A stretch of DNA of 64,000 bases from contig NZ_JAUZQD010000009.1 in the NCBI RefSeq assembly GCF_030709675.1, forward strand, positions 186,001 to 250,000. Reading direction: 5' to 3'. The notes under the pieces were generated by a model. It searched no databases and was not told the DNA's origin. It was given only the letters and a program-made list of their open reading frames with translations. Positions 41,858 through 50,355 of the stretch are shown here, one piece after another (position 1 is the stretch's first letter; each line of letters begins with the position of its first letter). Source of the DNA: Symbioplanes lichenis. GTDB taxonomy: Bacteria; Actinomycetota; Actinomycetes; Mycobacteriales; Micromonosporaceae. The translations under genes and the position numbers were made by a program.

Positions 41858-43402
41858 ATGCCGATTCCTGACGAGTTGTCCGAGCTGGCCGCGGCGGTGC
41901 TGCAGCCCGGGTTCGAGGGCACCACGGTGCCCGGCTGGGTGCGCCGGTGGCTCGGGGAGGGTCTGGGCGGCGTGGCGCTCTTCGCGCGCAACGTCGAGAG
42001 CCCGGCCCAGGTCGCGGCGCTCACCGCCCAGCTGCGGGCCGAGCGCCCCGACGTCATCGTGGCCATCGACGAGGAGGCCGGCGACGTCACGCGCTTCGAG
42101 TCGCGCCAGGGCAGCTCGCGCCCCGGCAACCTGGGCCTGGGCAGCATCGACGACGTCGAGCTGACCGGCGCCGTCGCCCGCGACCTGGGCCTCGACCTGG
42201 CCCACGCCGGCATCACGCTCGACTACGCGCCCGACACGGACGTCAACAACAACCCCGACAACCCCATCATCGGCGTACGCGCCTTCGGGGCGGATCCCGC
42301 CCTGGTGGCCCGGCACGGCGCCGCGTGGATCCGGGGCCTGCAGGACGCCGGCGTCGCCGCGTGCGCCAAGCACTTCCCGGGTCACGGGGACACGGCCGTC
42401 GACTCGCACCACGACGTCCCGGTCATCGGCCACGACCTCGCCCGCCTGCGCGAGGTGGAGCTGGTCCCGTTCCAGGCCGCGATCGCCGCCGGGGTCCGCT
42501 CGATCATGACCGGTCACCTGGTCGTCCCGGCCCTCGACCCGGAGCTGCCCGCGACCCTGAGCCGCCGCATCCTCACCGGGCTGCTCCGCGAGGAGCTGGG
42601 CTTCACCGGTCTCATCGTCACCGACGGCATCGAGATGCAGGGCGTCCGCCGCAAGTACGGCCTGGAGGGCGCCACCGTCCGGGCCCTCGCCGCGGGCGCC
42701 GACGCCATCTGCGTGGGCGGCGACCACGCCGACGAGCACACCGCGATCCGCCTGCGCGACGCGATCGTGGCCGCCGTCCGCGCGGGCGACCTGCCCGAGG
42801 AGCGCCTCCGCGACGCCGCCGCCCGGGTGCGCGAGCTCGCCACCTGGACCGTCGGCATGCGGGCCCGCACCGTCACCCCCGGCACGGCCGTGGCCGGCCC
42901 GTCCGCCGTCGGCCGCGCCGCCGCCCGCCGGGCCCTCAAGGCGACCGCCACGACGGACGCGCCGGCCCTGCCGCTGCGGGTCCCGGCCCACGTGGTCGAG
43001 TTCGCCCCGCCGCGCAACATCGCCATCGGCGCCGAGACCCCGTGGGGCGTCGGCGCTCCCCTGAGCCGCCTGCTGCCCGGCACCACGTCCGTCCGCCTGA
43101 GCGCCGACGACCTGGCCGGCATCACCGACCCGGCCGCCCCGGTCCTCGCCGGCGCCACGGGCCGCCCGCTGGTCCTGGTGGTCCGCGACGTGCACCGGCA
43201 CCCGTGGATCGCGGACGCGGTGGCGGCCACACTGGACGTACGCCCGGACGCGATCGTGATCGAGATGGGCGTTCCGGTCGCCGTCAGCGGCGGCCTGCAC
43301 CTGGCCACGCACGGCGCGACCAGCGCCTGCGGCGAAGCGGCGGCCGAGCTCCTCGCGGGCGCCGCGGTCCCCGAGCCGGCCGAACAGGCCCTGGCCGCCT
43401 GA
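41858..43402 (+). CDS. Glycoside hydrolase family 3, NagZ-like beta-N-acetylhexosaminidase
   Basis: The 514-residue protein has the GH3 domain with the NagZ His/Asp loop KHFPGHGDTAVDSHHD (171-186) and the nucleophile D256 in VTDGIEMQG. The first 340 residues are the TIM barrel; the rest is a C-terminal alpha/beta domain. No signal peptide is seen, so it probably acts in the cytoplasm on peptidoglycan-derived GlcNAc sugars. The start is ATG 41858 with GGAGG upstream; earlier in-frame codons exist. Confidence 0.9.
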   Translation: MPIPDELSELAAAVLQPGFEGTTVPGWVRRWLGEGLGGVALFARNVESPAQVAALTAQLRAERPDVIVAIDEEAGDVTRFESRQGSSRPGNLGLGSIDDVELTGAVARDLGLDLAHAGITLDYAPDTDVNNNPDNPIIGVRAFGADPALVARHGAAWIRGLQDAGVAACAKHFPGHGDTAVDSHHDVPVIGHDLARLREVELVPFQAAIAAGVRSIMTGHLVVPALDPELPATLSRRILTGLLREELGFTGLIVTDGIEMQGVRRKYGLEGATVRALAAGADAICVGGDHADEHTAIRLRDAIVAAVRAGDLPEERLRDAAARVRELATWTVGMRARTVTPGTAVAGPSAVGRAAARRALKATATTDAPALPLRVPAHVVEFAPPRNIAIGAETPWGVGAPLSRLLPGTTSVRLSADDLAGITDPAAPVLAGATGRPLVLVVRDVHRHPWIADAVAATLDVRPDAIVIEMGVPVAVSGGLHLATHGATSACGEAAAELLAGAAVPEPAEQALAA

Positions 43403-43504
43403 CGACCGGGAGCACCCCGCGGGTCCATCGACATTGGTCAAAGACTCAACTATCTTACCGATGTCGATGCCTGCGGGGTGACGCCCGCTGTCGAAAGGTC
43501 CGCC

Positions 43505-43954
43505 TTGAACAAGCGCATTGCCGCCGTCCTGACCGGCGGGGCGTTCGCCCTGACCGCCTCCCTCGGCCTCGCGACCGCGGCCTCAGCCACCCCCGGTCCC
43601 GGCGACACCCCGTCGCCCACCCCCTCGGTGAGCCCGTCCGCACCGGACGTTCCCGGCACCGACCTCCCGGCCCTCCCCGGCACCTCGGGCACGCCCGTCA
43701 CCCCCGGCGTCCCGACCGCACCGGGCGGCGGCGCCCCGGGCGTGCCGGCCGGCCCCGCGATCATCACCGCCGACGAGGCCAAGGCGATCGCCCTCACGGC
43801 CAGCGGCGGCGGCACGATCACCAAGTTCGAGCTCAAGGACGAGAACTCGGACCACCCCGAGTACCGCGCCGAGATCCGCAACGGCCGCACCGAGCACAAG
43901 CTCCGCATCGACGCCCGCACCGGCGTCATCACCCGCCACGACATCAAGAACTGA
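43505..43954 (+). CDS. Secreted PepSY-domain protein
   Basis: The TTG at 43505 with AAAGG upstream gives 149 residues: a signal peptide (LNKRIAAVLTGGAFALTASL, cleavage near ASA-TPG), a Pro/Thr/Ser-rich spacer (about 35-88), and a C-terminal PepSY-like domain (ITADEAKAIALTASGGG ... YRAEIRNGRTEHKLRIDA). PepSY domains are thought to bind peptides or inhibit proteases. A GTG at 43478 is an alternative start. Confidence 0.82.
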   Translation: MNKRIAAVLTGGAFALTASLGLATAASATPGPGDTPSPTPSVSPSAPDVPGTDLPALPGTSGTPVTPGVPTAPGGGAPGVPAGPAIITADEAKAIALTASGGGTITKFELKDENSDHPEYRAEIRNGRTEHKLRIDARTGVITRHDIKN

Positions 43955-44034
43955 GCCACCCCGGCCGGCCGGGCGGACAGCCGGGGAAAATCGCTACCAC
44001 CCCCTGCGCCGCCCGGCGCGCGACAATCGGGGAC

Positions 44035-44862
44035 ATGACCGAGCTCGGCACCACCCTGCGCGCCTGGCGCGACCGTCTCTCGCCCGCGGCGGTCGGGCTG
44101 CCGGCCGGTCACAACCGCCGGGCCCGAGGGCTGCGCCGGGAGGATGTCGCCGAGCTGGCCGGCATTTCCGTCGACTATCTCGTCCGGCTCGAGCAGGGCC
44201 GGTTCGACAGCCCGTCCGCGCAGGTGGTCGCCGCGCTCGCCCGGGCTCTGCAGCTCGACCCGGCCGAGCGCGACCATCTCTACCGGCTGGCGGGCCTCCA
44301 CGCGCCGGGCGCCGGGGAGATCAGTGACCACATTCCGGCGAGCGTGCAGCGGGTGGTGCGGCGGCTCGGGGACGCCGCGGTGGCCGTCTTCGCCGCCGAC
44401 TGGCAGCTGCTCTGGTGGAACAAGACCTGGGCGGCACTGTGCGGCGACCCGCTGACCGTGCCACCGACGCGCCGGAACTTCGTACGGGACACGTTTCTCC
44501 CCGACGGGCCGCGGCTGACCCAGCACAGCGTGACATCGCTCGTCGTCGGCTCGCCGGAGGCCGCGCTCGTGGCCGACCTGCGCCGGGCGACCGGTCGCTT
44601 CCCGGCCAGCCGGCGTCTCGCCGCGCTGATCGAGGAGCTGACGGCCGGCAGCCCGCGCTTCGCCGAGCTGTGGGCGGCCGGGACGGTGGGCCTGCACTAC
44701 AACGATCAGAAGATCGTCGACCATCCGGAGGCGGGCCCGGTCGCGGTGGATTGCGACGTGCTCACCGACGGCGAGGCCGACCTGAAGATCGTCGTCATGA
44801 GCGCGGTCCCGGACTCCGCCGACGAGGCCAAGCTGCGCCTGGCCGTCCTGGCCGGCAACTGA
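44035..44862 (+). CDS. XRE-family regulator with MmyB-like ligand domain, paralog 1
   Basis: The 275-residue protein has an N-terminal helix-turn-helix with RGLRREDVAELAGISVDYLVRLEQGR, then the MmyB-like PAS-type ligand domain with AADWQLLWWNKTWAALCGDP and VGLHYNDQKIVDHPEAGP. This class often regulates a neighbouring short-chain dehydrogenase in response to small lipophilic ligands. Here it is convergent with an SDR whose other side carries a second such regulator. The ATG lacks a clear ribosome site. Confidence 0.9.
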   Translation: MTELGTTLRAWRDRLSPAAVGLPAGHNRRARGLRREDVAELAGISVDYLVRLEQGRFDSPSAQVVAALARALQLDPAERDHLYRLAGLHAPGAGEISDHIPASVQRVVRRLGDAAVAVFAADWQLLWWNKTWAALCGDPLTVPPTRRNFVRDTFLPDGPRLTQHSVTSLVVGSPEAALVADLRRATGRFPASRRLAALIEELTAGSPRFAELWAAGTVGLHYNDQKIVDHPEAGPVAVDCDVLTDGEADLKIVVMSAVPDSADEAKLRLAVLAGN

Positions 44863-44865
44863 CGG

Positions 44866-45549
44866 TCACCAGGGCAACGGGCCGTTCTCGTCCTGGAGGG
44901 TGCCGGTCGGGCCGTCCACCAGGGTGGCGAGCCGGGCGACGACGGCGGCGCTCTCCTCGGCCGGGCGCCCGATGCCGTAGGCGGCGGTGAAGTCGGTCGC
45001 CGTGGCGCCGGGCTCGACGGCATTGAACCGGATGCCCGGGTACGCCTTGGCGTACTGCACGGTGAGCATGGTGGCCGCCGCCTTGGACGCCGCGTAGAGC
45101 GTGAGCGGGAGGGCGTACTCCGGTCGATCGGGGTTGGTGACCGCCCAGAAGGACCCCATGCTGCTCGACACGGTGACCACCGCCGGGGTTGCCGACCTCC
45201 GCAGCAGGGGCAGCGCCGCCTCGGTGACCCGGACGACCCCCACCGCGTTCACGTCGAACGCCCCCAGCGCCGTGGGCCCGTCGACCGCGCTGTCCGCGAG
45301 GATGCCCGCGTTGTTGATCAGGAGGTCGAGCCGGCCCTCCGCGGCGTCGATCGTCGCGAGCGCGGCCCGGACCGAGGTGTCGTCGGTCACGTCGAGCTGT
45401 ACGTATCGGACGCCCAGCGCGGCGGCGGCCTTCTCCCCCCGCTCGGCGTCCCGGGAGCCGAGATAGACGACATGGCCCTGCTCGTGCAGCTGCCGGGCGG
45501 TCTCGAAGCCGATGCCCTTGTTGGCCCCGGTGATCAATGTGACTGTCAT
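44866..45549 (-). CDS. Short-chain dehydrogenase/reductase
   Basis: A classical SDR of 227 residues with cofactor loop TGANKGIG (7-14), NNAG, a catalytic Ser region VVTVSSSMGSF, and the YxxxK site YAASK. It uses NAD(P)(H); the substrate is unknown. It lies between two XRE/MmyB-type regulators, one divergent (45654) and one convergent (44035), so it is probably their target. Confidence 0.92.
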   Translation of the reverse strand: MTVTLITGANKGIGFETARQLHEQGHVVYLGSRDAERGEKAAAALGVRYVQLDVTDDTSVRAALATIDAAEGRLDLLINNAGILADSAVDGPTALGAFDVNAVGVVRVTEAALPLLRRSATPAVVTVSSSMGSFWAVTNPDRPEYALPLTLYAASKAAATMLTVQYAKAYPGIRFNAVEPGATATDFTAAYGIGRPAEESAAVVARLATLVDGPTGTLQDENGPLPW

Positions 45550-45653
45550 GCCCCGAACGCTAGGAACGGCCGGCGGGCCCAGCCAGACTCCTCCGCTGCC
45601 GGGGGCATGACAGGACCCCCGATATTCCGTGTACGCCGTCCTACGCTGGACCG

Positions 45654-46481
45654 GTGGGTGAGACGACGAACGCGCTGGGCGCCTTCCTCCGGGCCCGGCG
45701 TGAGCTGGTGACGCCGCAGCGGGCGGGCATCCCTGGCGGGGGTGTGCGGCGGACGCCGGGGTTGCGCCGCGAGGAGGTCGCCCTGCTGGCCGGCATCAGC
45801 GCCGACTACTACCTGCGGCTGGAGCGTGGCCGCAACCGCAACCCGTCGGTGCAGGTGCTCGAGTCGATCGCCCGCGTGCTGCGCCTCGACGCGGAGCACC
45901 GCGCGCACCTGATGGCCCTGGCCTGCGAGTTCCAGCCGCCCGTGCGGCGACAGGCCCCGCCGCCCTCCGCGCTCGACCTGATGGCCTCGCTCGCCCAGCC
46001 CGCCTTCATCGAGGACCGTGGCTTCGACATCCTCGCCGCGAACGACCTCGCCCGGATGCTCTCGCCCCGCCTCGTCGCGGGCGGCAACCAGCTGCGCGAC
46101 CTCTTCCTGGACCCGGACGAGCGAGCCCTGCACCGCGACTGGGAGATCGTCGCGGAGTGCTTCGTCGCCGGCTTCCGGCAGGCGGTGGGCAGCGACGGCG
46201 GCGACCCGCGCTTCGCCGGGCTCACCGGGGAGCTGACCCGGGCGAGCCCGCACTTCCGCCGGCTGTGGGCCCGTCACGAGGTCCGCGGCCACCGCAGCGC
46301 CCCGATCCGCCTGGACCATCCGCGGGCCGGCGAGCTGGTCCTCACCCGCGAGCAGCTCACCATCAGCGGCACCGACGGCCTGAAACTGATCGTCTATCAC
46401 CCCGAGGCCGGCTCGGAGACCGCCGGGAAGCTGAGCCGGCTCGGCCCGGCCGGGACCACGGTGCCGCGCGTCACCCACTGA
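45654..46481 (+). CDS. XRE-family regulator with MmyB-like ligand domain, paralog 2
   Basis: The 275-residue paralog of the gene at 44035 has GLRREEVALLAGISADYYLRLERGR and the same ligand domain (RGFDILAAND-type segment, LWARHEVRG, DGLKLIVYHPEAGSET). The GTG at 45654 follows TACGCT by about 6 bases with no ribosome site, suggesting a leaderless message. It diverges from the SDR across a 104-base gap and is the better candidate for its regulator. Confidence 0.9.
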   Translation: MGETTNALGAFLRARRELVTPQRAGIPGGGVRRTPGLRREEVALLAGISADYYLRLERGRNRNPSVQVLESIARVLRLDAEHRAHLMALACEFQPPVRRQAPPPSALDLMASLAQPAFIEDRGFDILAANDLARMLSPRLVAGGNQLRDLFLDPDERALHRDWEIVAECFVAGFRQAVGSDGGDPRFAGLTGELTRASPHFRRLWARHEVRGHRSAPIRLDHPRAGELVLTREQLTISGTDGLKLIVYHPEAGSETAGKLSRLGPAGTTVPRVTH

Positions 46482-46582
46482 GACCGGCGGGCCGATCGCT
46501 CCGGCGCCCGCGTCAGCCCGACAACCCGGCGCGCGTCGGCGATGAAGCCGGCGCTCGGCTGCACGGGTGAGGGGCGTGCGTC

Positions 46583-46614
46583 GGCCCCGGAGCCGGTGCG
46601 TCGCCACCGGGGCC
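46583..46614 (-). terminator. Hairpin after the alcohol dehydrogenase operon
   Basis: GGCCCCGG (46583-46590) pairs with CCGGGGCC (46607-46614) around a 16-base loop, 36 bases beyond the stop at 46650. Confidence 0.55.
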
Positions 46615-46649
46615 GCGACCCGGCCGGCACTGCCCGCGCCGAGTGGTGG

Positions 46650-47675
46650 TCATGGGGTGAGAATCGCGCGGCCGCGGACCCGGCCGGCGGCGAGGTCGTC
46701 GATCGCCTCCTGGAAGTTGTCGAGGGCGTACTTCTGGGTGTGCAGGGTGACCTTGCCCTGGGCGGCCAGGGCCATGAGGGCGGCGAGGTCGTTGTACGAG
46801 CCGACCAGGTTGCCGATCACCGAGATCTCGGCGGAGATCAGGTCGATCGTGGGCACGTCGACGTTCTCGCCGTAGCCGACCACGTGGTAGTCGCCGGCGC
46901 GCCGGGTCATCGCGAGCCCCTCGGCCGTCGAGCCGCCCTCGCCGACGAAGTCGATCACGACCTCGGCGCCGTGGCCGGCGGTCAGGTCGCGTACCTGGTC
47001 GATCTGGGTTCCGGCGGCGACGATGCCGTGCCGGGCGCCGATCTGCAGGGCGAGTTTGACCGCGTCGGGGTTGCGGTCCACGACGATGATCTCGGCAGGC
47101 GACAGGGCGGCCAGGACCTGGATGCCGATGTGACCGAGCCCGCCCGCGCCGATGAGCACACATCTGTCGCCGGGGCGCAGGCGACGGGCCGCCTTCGCGA
47201 CGGCGTGATAGGCCGTCAGTCCCGCGTCGGCCAGCGCGGCGACGTCGGCCGGTTCGAGCCGGTCGTCGATCTTCACGACGCTGCGGGCGGAGGTGCGCAG
47301 ATAGTCGGCGTACCCGCCGTCGGTGTCGATGCCCGGGAACCGCGACACCTCGCAGTGCACGTCGTCGCCGTCCCGGCAGGCCCGGCACAGTCCGCAAGTG
47401 ATCAGCGGGTGGAGGATGACCTTGTCGCCCTCGGCCACGTTGGTGACCGCGCTGCCGACGGCGGTGACCCAGCCGGCGTTCTCGTGCCCGATCGTGCAGG
47501 GCAGCGTGACGCCCGACTTCTCCGCCCATTGTCCTTCGAGGATGTGCAGGTCGGTCCGGCAGACACCGGCGCCGCCGATCTTGACGACGACATCGTGCGG
47601 GCCTTCGATCGCCGGCTCCGGCACGTCCTCCATCCGCAACTTCTCGTGGTAGCCGGCGACGCGGACGGCTCTCAT
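46650..47675 (-). CDS. Zinc-dependent alcohol dehydrogenase
   Basis: A 341-residue medium-chain dehydrogenase. The catalytic zinc site is C39 and H64-E65 (GHEN). The structural zinc is held by C94, C97, C100 and C108, and the Rossmann loop is GAGGLGHIG. It oxidises an alcohol with NAD. The ATG overlaps the DUF59 stop as ATGA. It closes an operon amidohydrolase-DUF59-ADH, an arrangement known from propane/binuclear-iron monooxygenase loci (prm/mim), where the dehydrogenase takes the alcohol product onward. No monooxygenase genes are present here. Confidence 0.92.
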   Translation of the reverse strand: MRAVRVAGYHEKLRMEDVPEPAIEGPHDVVVKIGGAGVCRTDLHILEGQWAEKSGVTLPCTIGHENAGWVTAVGSAVTNVAEGDKVILHPLITCGLCRACRDGDDVHCEVSRFPGIDTDGGYADYLRTSARSVVKIDDRLEPADVAALADAGLTAYHAVAKAARRLRPGDRCVLIGAGGLGHIGIQVLAALSPAEIIVVDRNPDAVKLALQIGARHGIVAAGTQIDQVRDLTAGHGAEVVIDFVGEGGSTAEGLAMTRRAGDYHVVGYGENVDVPTIDLISAEISVIGNLVGSYNDLAALMALAAQGKVTLHTQKYALDNFQEAIDDLAAGRVRGRAILTP

Positions 47676-48310
47676 GTCAGCACCTCGTTCTCGTAGCGGG
47701 TGGCCAGCAGGCCCCGGCAGAAGTGGGCGTTGCCCTCGACGGAGATCCGCACCGAGCGGGCGCGGCGCAGTTCGAGCGGGCCGGGCGGGCCGCCGTACTG
47801 ATCGGTGAGCAGCGGCTCGGACCCGTCGAGCGACAGGCCGAGCGCGGCCCGGTGCCGGAACACGGGGTCGCCGTCCGGCACGTCGGCCAGGGTGAGCTCG
47901 GCGACGTTCCGGGGCAGCAGCCTGGTGATCGCCCGCTCCATCGCGACCACGTACGCCTTGCGCCGGAAGGTCTCCCGCAGCTCGTCCAGCGACTCCAACG
48001 CCTCGTGACCGAACGTCTCGCGGTAGCCCTTTCCGGCCGCCAGACCGCGATTGATCAGCTCGGAGTCGTGGTGGTCGTCCAGCTCGACGACGACGTGCCG
48101 GACGCCGGGGACATCGGCCACCGCGTCGTACGCGTCGGAGGCCATCAGCCACGCGAAGTTCGGCGCGCAGAACGACGTGGGCAGCCGCAGGTGCACTTCG
48201 ACCGCGGCCCCGTCGATCGCCACGGACCGCACGAACCCGAGCTCGGTCAGCGGCCGGTCCAGCTCGGGGTCGACCACCGTCGCGAGCGCCGCCCACACCT
48301 GGTCCCTCAC
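47672..48310 (-). CDS. DUF59 (MIP18-like) iron-sulfur assembly-type protein
   Basis: The 212-residue protein begins with a DUF59 domain (WAALATVVDPELDRPLTELGF, VEVHLRLPTSFCAPNF), including the Cys of the hydrophobic loop. It continues with a C-terminal region of about 120 residues seen in versions from monooxygenase loci. DUF59 proteins help assemble iron or iron-sulfur cofactors. It is coupled on both sides by 4-base overlaps to the amidohydrolase and the alcohol dehydrogenase. Confidence 0.85.
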   Translation of the reverse strand: MRDQVWAALATVVDPELDRPLTELGFVRSVAIDGAAVEVHLRLPTSFCAPNFAWLMASDAYDAVADVPGVRHVVVELDDHHDSELINRGLAAGKGYRETFGHEALESLDELRETFRRKAYVVAMERAITRLLPRNVAELTLADVPDGDPVFRHRAALGLSLDGSEPLLTDQYGGPPGPLELRRARSVRISVEGNAHFCRGLLATRYENEVLT

Positions 48311-49338
48311 GACGCGGCCGCCGGCTCGCGCGGTCCCGTCAGCGGCTCACCCGCGTCGGGCAATCGGAGGCGCTCGGGCACGTCCAGGTCATAGAGCCGG
48401 GCGGCGTTCAGACCCAGGACCTTCTTCTTCTGTACGGTCGTCAGCGGCGCGTACTCCGTCATGCCGGCCGGGATCTGGAAGTCCACGAACCGCTCGACCA
48501 GCCATTTCGGCGTCCACAGGGCATAGTCGCTGGAGAACATGATCCGGTCCTCGCCGAGCCAGTAGAGCAGCTCGCCCATGATCTGCGCGAAGTACCGCGG
48601 CCGGGTGTGGATGAACGGCATGGCGACCGCGAGCCCGGCGTACACGTTGGGCTCCTGCGTCGCGATCCAGCAGAAGTCCTCCAGCCGGGGCAGCCCGCAG
48701 TGCTCGACCACGAACGTCAGGTCGGTGAAGTCGGAGGCGACGTGGTCGACGTCCGCCACGTCGAAGGCGTCGCGGTCCAGCGGCCGGATCGTCGGTCCCT
48801 TGTGCACGTGGATGTTGCGGATGCCCAGCTCACGGGCGACTTCGAGATATTTGTACGCCCACGGGTCGGTCAGCTTGTAGCCGCGCGACTGCCCGTGCCA
48901 CTCGGCCGTGTAGAGCTTGACCCCCGTGAGCCCGAACCGCTCGGCGTCGGCGCGGAGCTGGTCGAGCCCCGCCTCGCCGTTACGCGGGTCGAAGCAGTGG
49001 TTGTAGGTCAGCTTGTCCGGGTGCTTGCGGGTCAGCTCCCACGCCTCGTCGGTCTGCCCGAAACCGGTGCGGTAGAACTCGCCGAGCAGCGCGGGCTGGA
49101 AGATCGCGTGGTCCACGTAGCCGTCGTCGAACAGGTCGCGCATCAGCCGGTCGCTGCCGTAGTAGAGATAGTCCTCGTACGGCCAGAGCTCGGACTCCGG
49201 GCTCAGGTTGCGGTGATAGTCGTAGAAGCAGTCGATGAACTGCTTGCCGTGGATGTTCCGCTGGTTCCCGGGGCGGGCGTCCCACAGCGCGATGTGGGCG
49301 TCGACGATGAAGTAGTCCTCGCCATCCTTGCGATACAT
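48307..49338 (-). CDS. Amidohydrolase-family protein of the monooxygenase-accessory type
   Basis: A 343-residue amidohydrolase_2 barrel. Landmarks are GVKLYTAEW, NIHVHKGPTI, FVVEHCGLPR and IMFSSDYALW, which hold the middle His and the final Asp of the metal site. The N-terminal metal motif, normally HxH, reads DAHIALWD, so its second His is Ala. Close relatives occur beside propane-type monooxygenases, where they are needed for enzyme assembly or maturation. It is the first gene of the operon and faces a divergent GAF-Fis regulator. Confidence 0.87.
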   Translation of the reverse strand: MYRKDGEDYFIVDAHIALWDARPGNQRNIHGKQFIDCFYDYHRNLSPESELWPYEDYLYYGSDRLMRDLFDDGYVDHAIFQPALLGEFYRTGFGQTDEAWELTRKHPDKLTYNHCFDPRNGEAGLDQLRADAERFGLTGVKLYTAEWHGQSRGYKLTDPWAYKYLEVARELGIRNIHVHKGPTIRPLDRDAFDVADVDHVASDFTDLTFVVEHCGLPRLEDFCWIATQEPNVYAGLAVAMPFIHTRPRYFAQIMGELLYWLGEDRIMFSSDYALWTPKWLVERFVDFQIPAGMTEYAPLTTVQKKKVLGLNAARLYDLDVPERLRLPDAGEPLTGPREPAAAS

Positions 49339-49406
49339 GGCCTGCCTCCCTCAAGTGACGCCCGTCACGCTAGGACGGCTCTCACGATGCGGGCAATGCA
49401 TGCACA

Positions 49407-49423
49407 TGTCTCACCTTGAGACA
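49407..49423. promoter_or_regulatory. Perfect operator TGTCTCA-CCT-TGAGACA
   Basis: The 7-base arms are fully symmetric with a 3-base spacer. The site lies between the amidohydrolase start (49338, minus) and the regulator start (49480, plus), the expected position for binding by the Fis-type domain of the regulator. Confidence 0.7.
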
Positions 49424-49479
49424 CGCTGCGACCAGGCAACTCGGCGTACGCTGTAACGCGGACATCGCTGGGAGTACAC

Positions 49480-50217
49480 GTGGACGACACATTGGTCAAC
49501 CAGCCGGCGCCCGCGCGGCTCCGCGACTCGTGGCTGCGCAGCGAGCGCTACGGCGTCCCGCCCGACGAGATCAGCCCGGTCTTCACCGACGGCTTCGACA
49601 CCGGGTCGCTGCTCTACGACTGCGCGACCGAGGTGCTCGCCGGACTCCAGGCCACGATCGCCAACGAGCCGGTCGCCCTGATGGTCGCCGACCGAGACGG
49701 CTTCGTGCTCGCGCGGCTGTGCCCCGACACGACGATCCGGCGGTCGCTCGATCGCGTGCACCTCGCGCCCGGGTTCTCGTACGCGGAGAAGAACGCCGGC
49801 ACCAACGGCCTGGGCCTGTCGCTCGCCGACCGCGCCCCCACCCTGGTCCGCGCCGACCAGCACTATTGCACCGGACTGAGGCGCTACACCTGCGCGGCGG
49901 CGCCCGTGCTCGGTCCCGTGCCCCCGCAACTGGCCGGCAGCGTCAACCTGACCACCTGGTCCGACGCGTCGTCCGGCCTGCTGCTGGCCCTCGCCCAGGC
50001 CGCGGCGGGAGCGACGAGCGCGCTGATGCTCGCCCGCTCCCGCACCTCCGCCGACGCCCCCCGGCGCCTCACCCGCCTGGAAAGCGTCGAACGCGACGAG
50101 ATCGTCCGCTGCCTGGCCGAACCCGGCATGACCATGACCCGCGCGGCCGAAGAACTCGGCATCGGCCGCGCGACCCTCTACCGCAAGATCGCCTACTACC
50201 GCATCGCCGCCCGCTGA
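49480..50217 (+). CDS. GAF-domain regulator with Fis-type helix-turn-helix
   Basis: The 245-residue protein has an N-terminal SWLRSERYGV segment typical of AcoR-type activators. A GAF domain follows (about 50-190), with the GFSYAEKNAGTNGLGLSLAD signature of that family, and a C-terminal Fis helix-turn-helix (MTRAAEELGIGRATLYRKI). It has no AAA+ sigma-54 domain, so it is the short actinobacterial form acting with ordinary sigma factors. The GTG follows GGGAG. It probably controls the divergent amidohydrolase-DUF59-ADH operon, sensing a substrate or alcohol product (inference). Confidence 0.88.
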   Translation: MDDTLVNQPAPARLRDSWLRSERYGVPPDEISPVFTDGFDTGSLLYDCATEVLAGLQATIANEPVALMVADRDGFVLARLCPDTTIRRSLDRVHLAPGFSYAEKNAGTNGLGLSLADRAPTLVRADQHYCTGLRRYTCAAAPVLGPVPPQLAGSVNLTTWSDASSGLLLALAQAAAGATSALMLARSRTSADAPRRLTRLESVERDEIVRCLAEPGMTMTRAAEELGIGRATLYRKIAYYRIAAR

Positions 50218-50232
50218 CCCGCCTCCGACCGG

Positions 50233-50263
50233 CGACCGGCGGTGGGCCGTCCCGGGCCGGTCG
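50233..50263. terminator. Hairpin between convergent regulator and HNH genes
   Basis: CGACCGGC (50233-50240) pairs with GCCGGTCG (50256-50263), 16 bases past the regulator stop. The remaining bases up to 50355 hold no supported gene. Confidence 0.45.
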
Positions 50264-50355
50264 AACTGCACCACGACCACGACTTCGGAGTCCTCCGGCC
50301 GCTTGGTCGTGATGGGCCAGTGCCGGCTGGGCGGCGCCGCCATGCAGGAGATCGG

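Noticed and set aside
50218-50355. Minus-strand peptide beginning MAAPPSRHWPITTK as a gene fragment
   Set aside because: It runs into the antisense of the GAF-Fis gene, has no ribosome site and matches nothing I recognise; possible decay product but not supportable.
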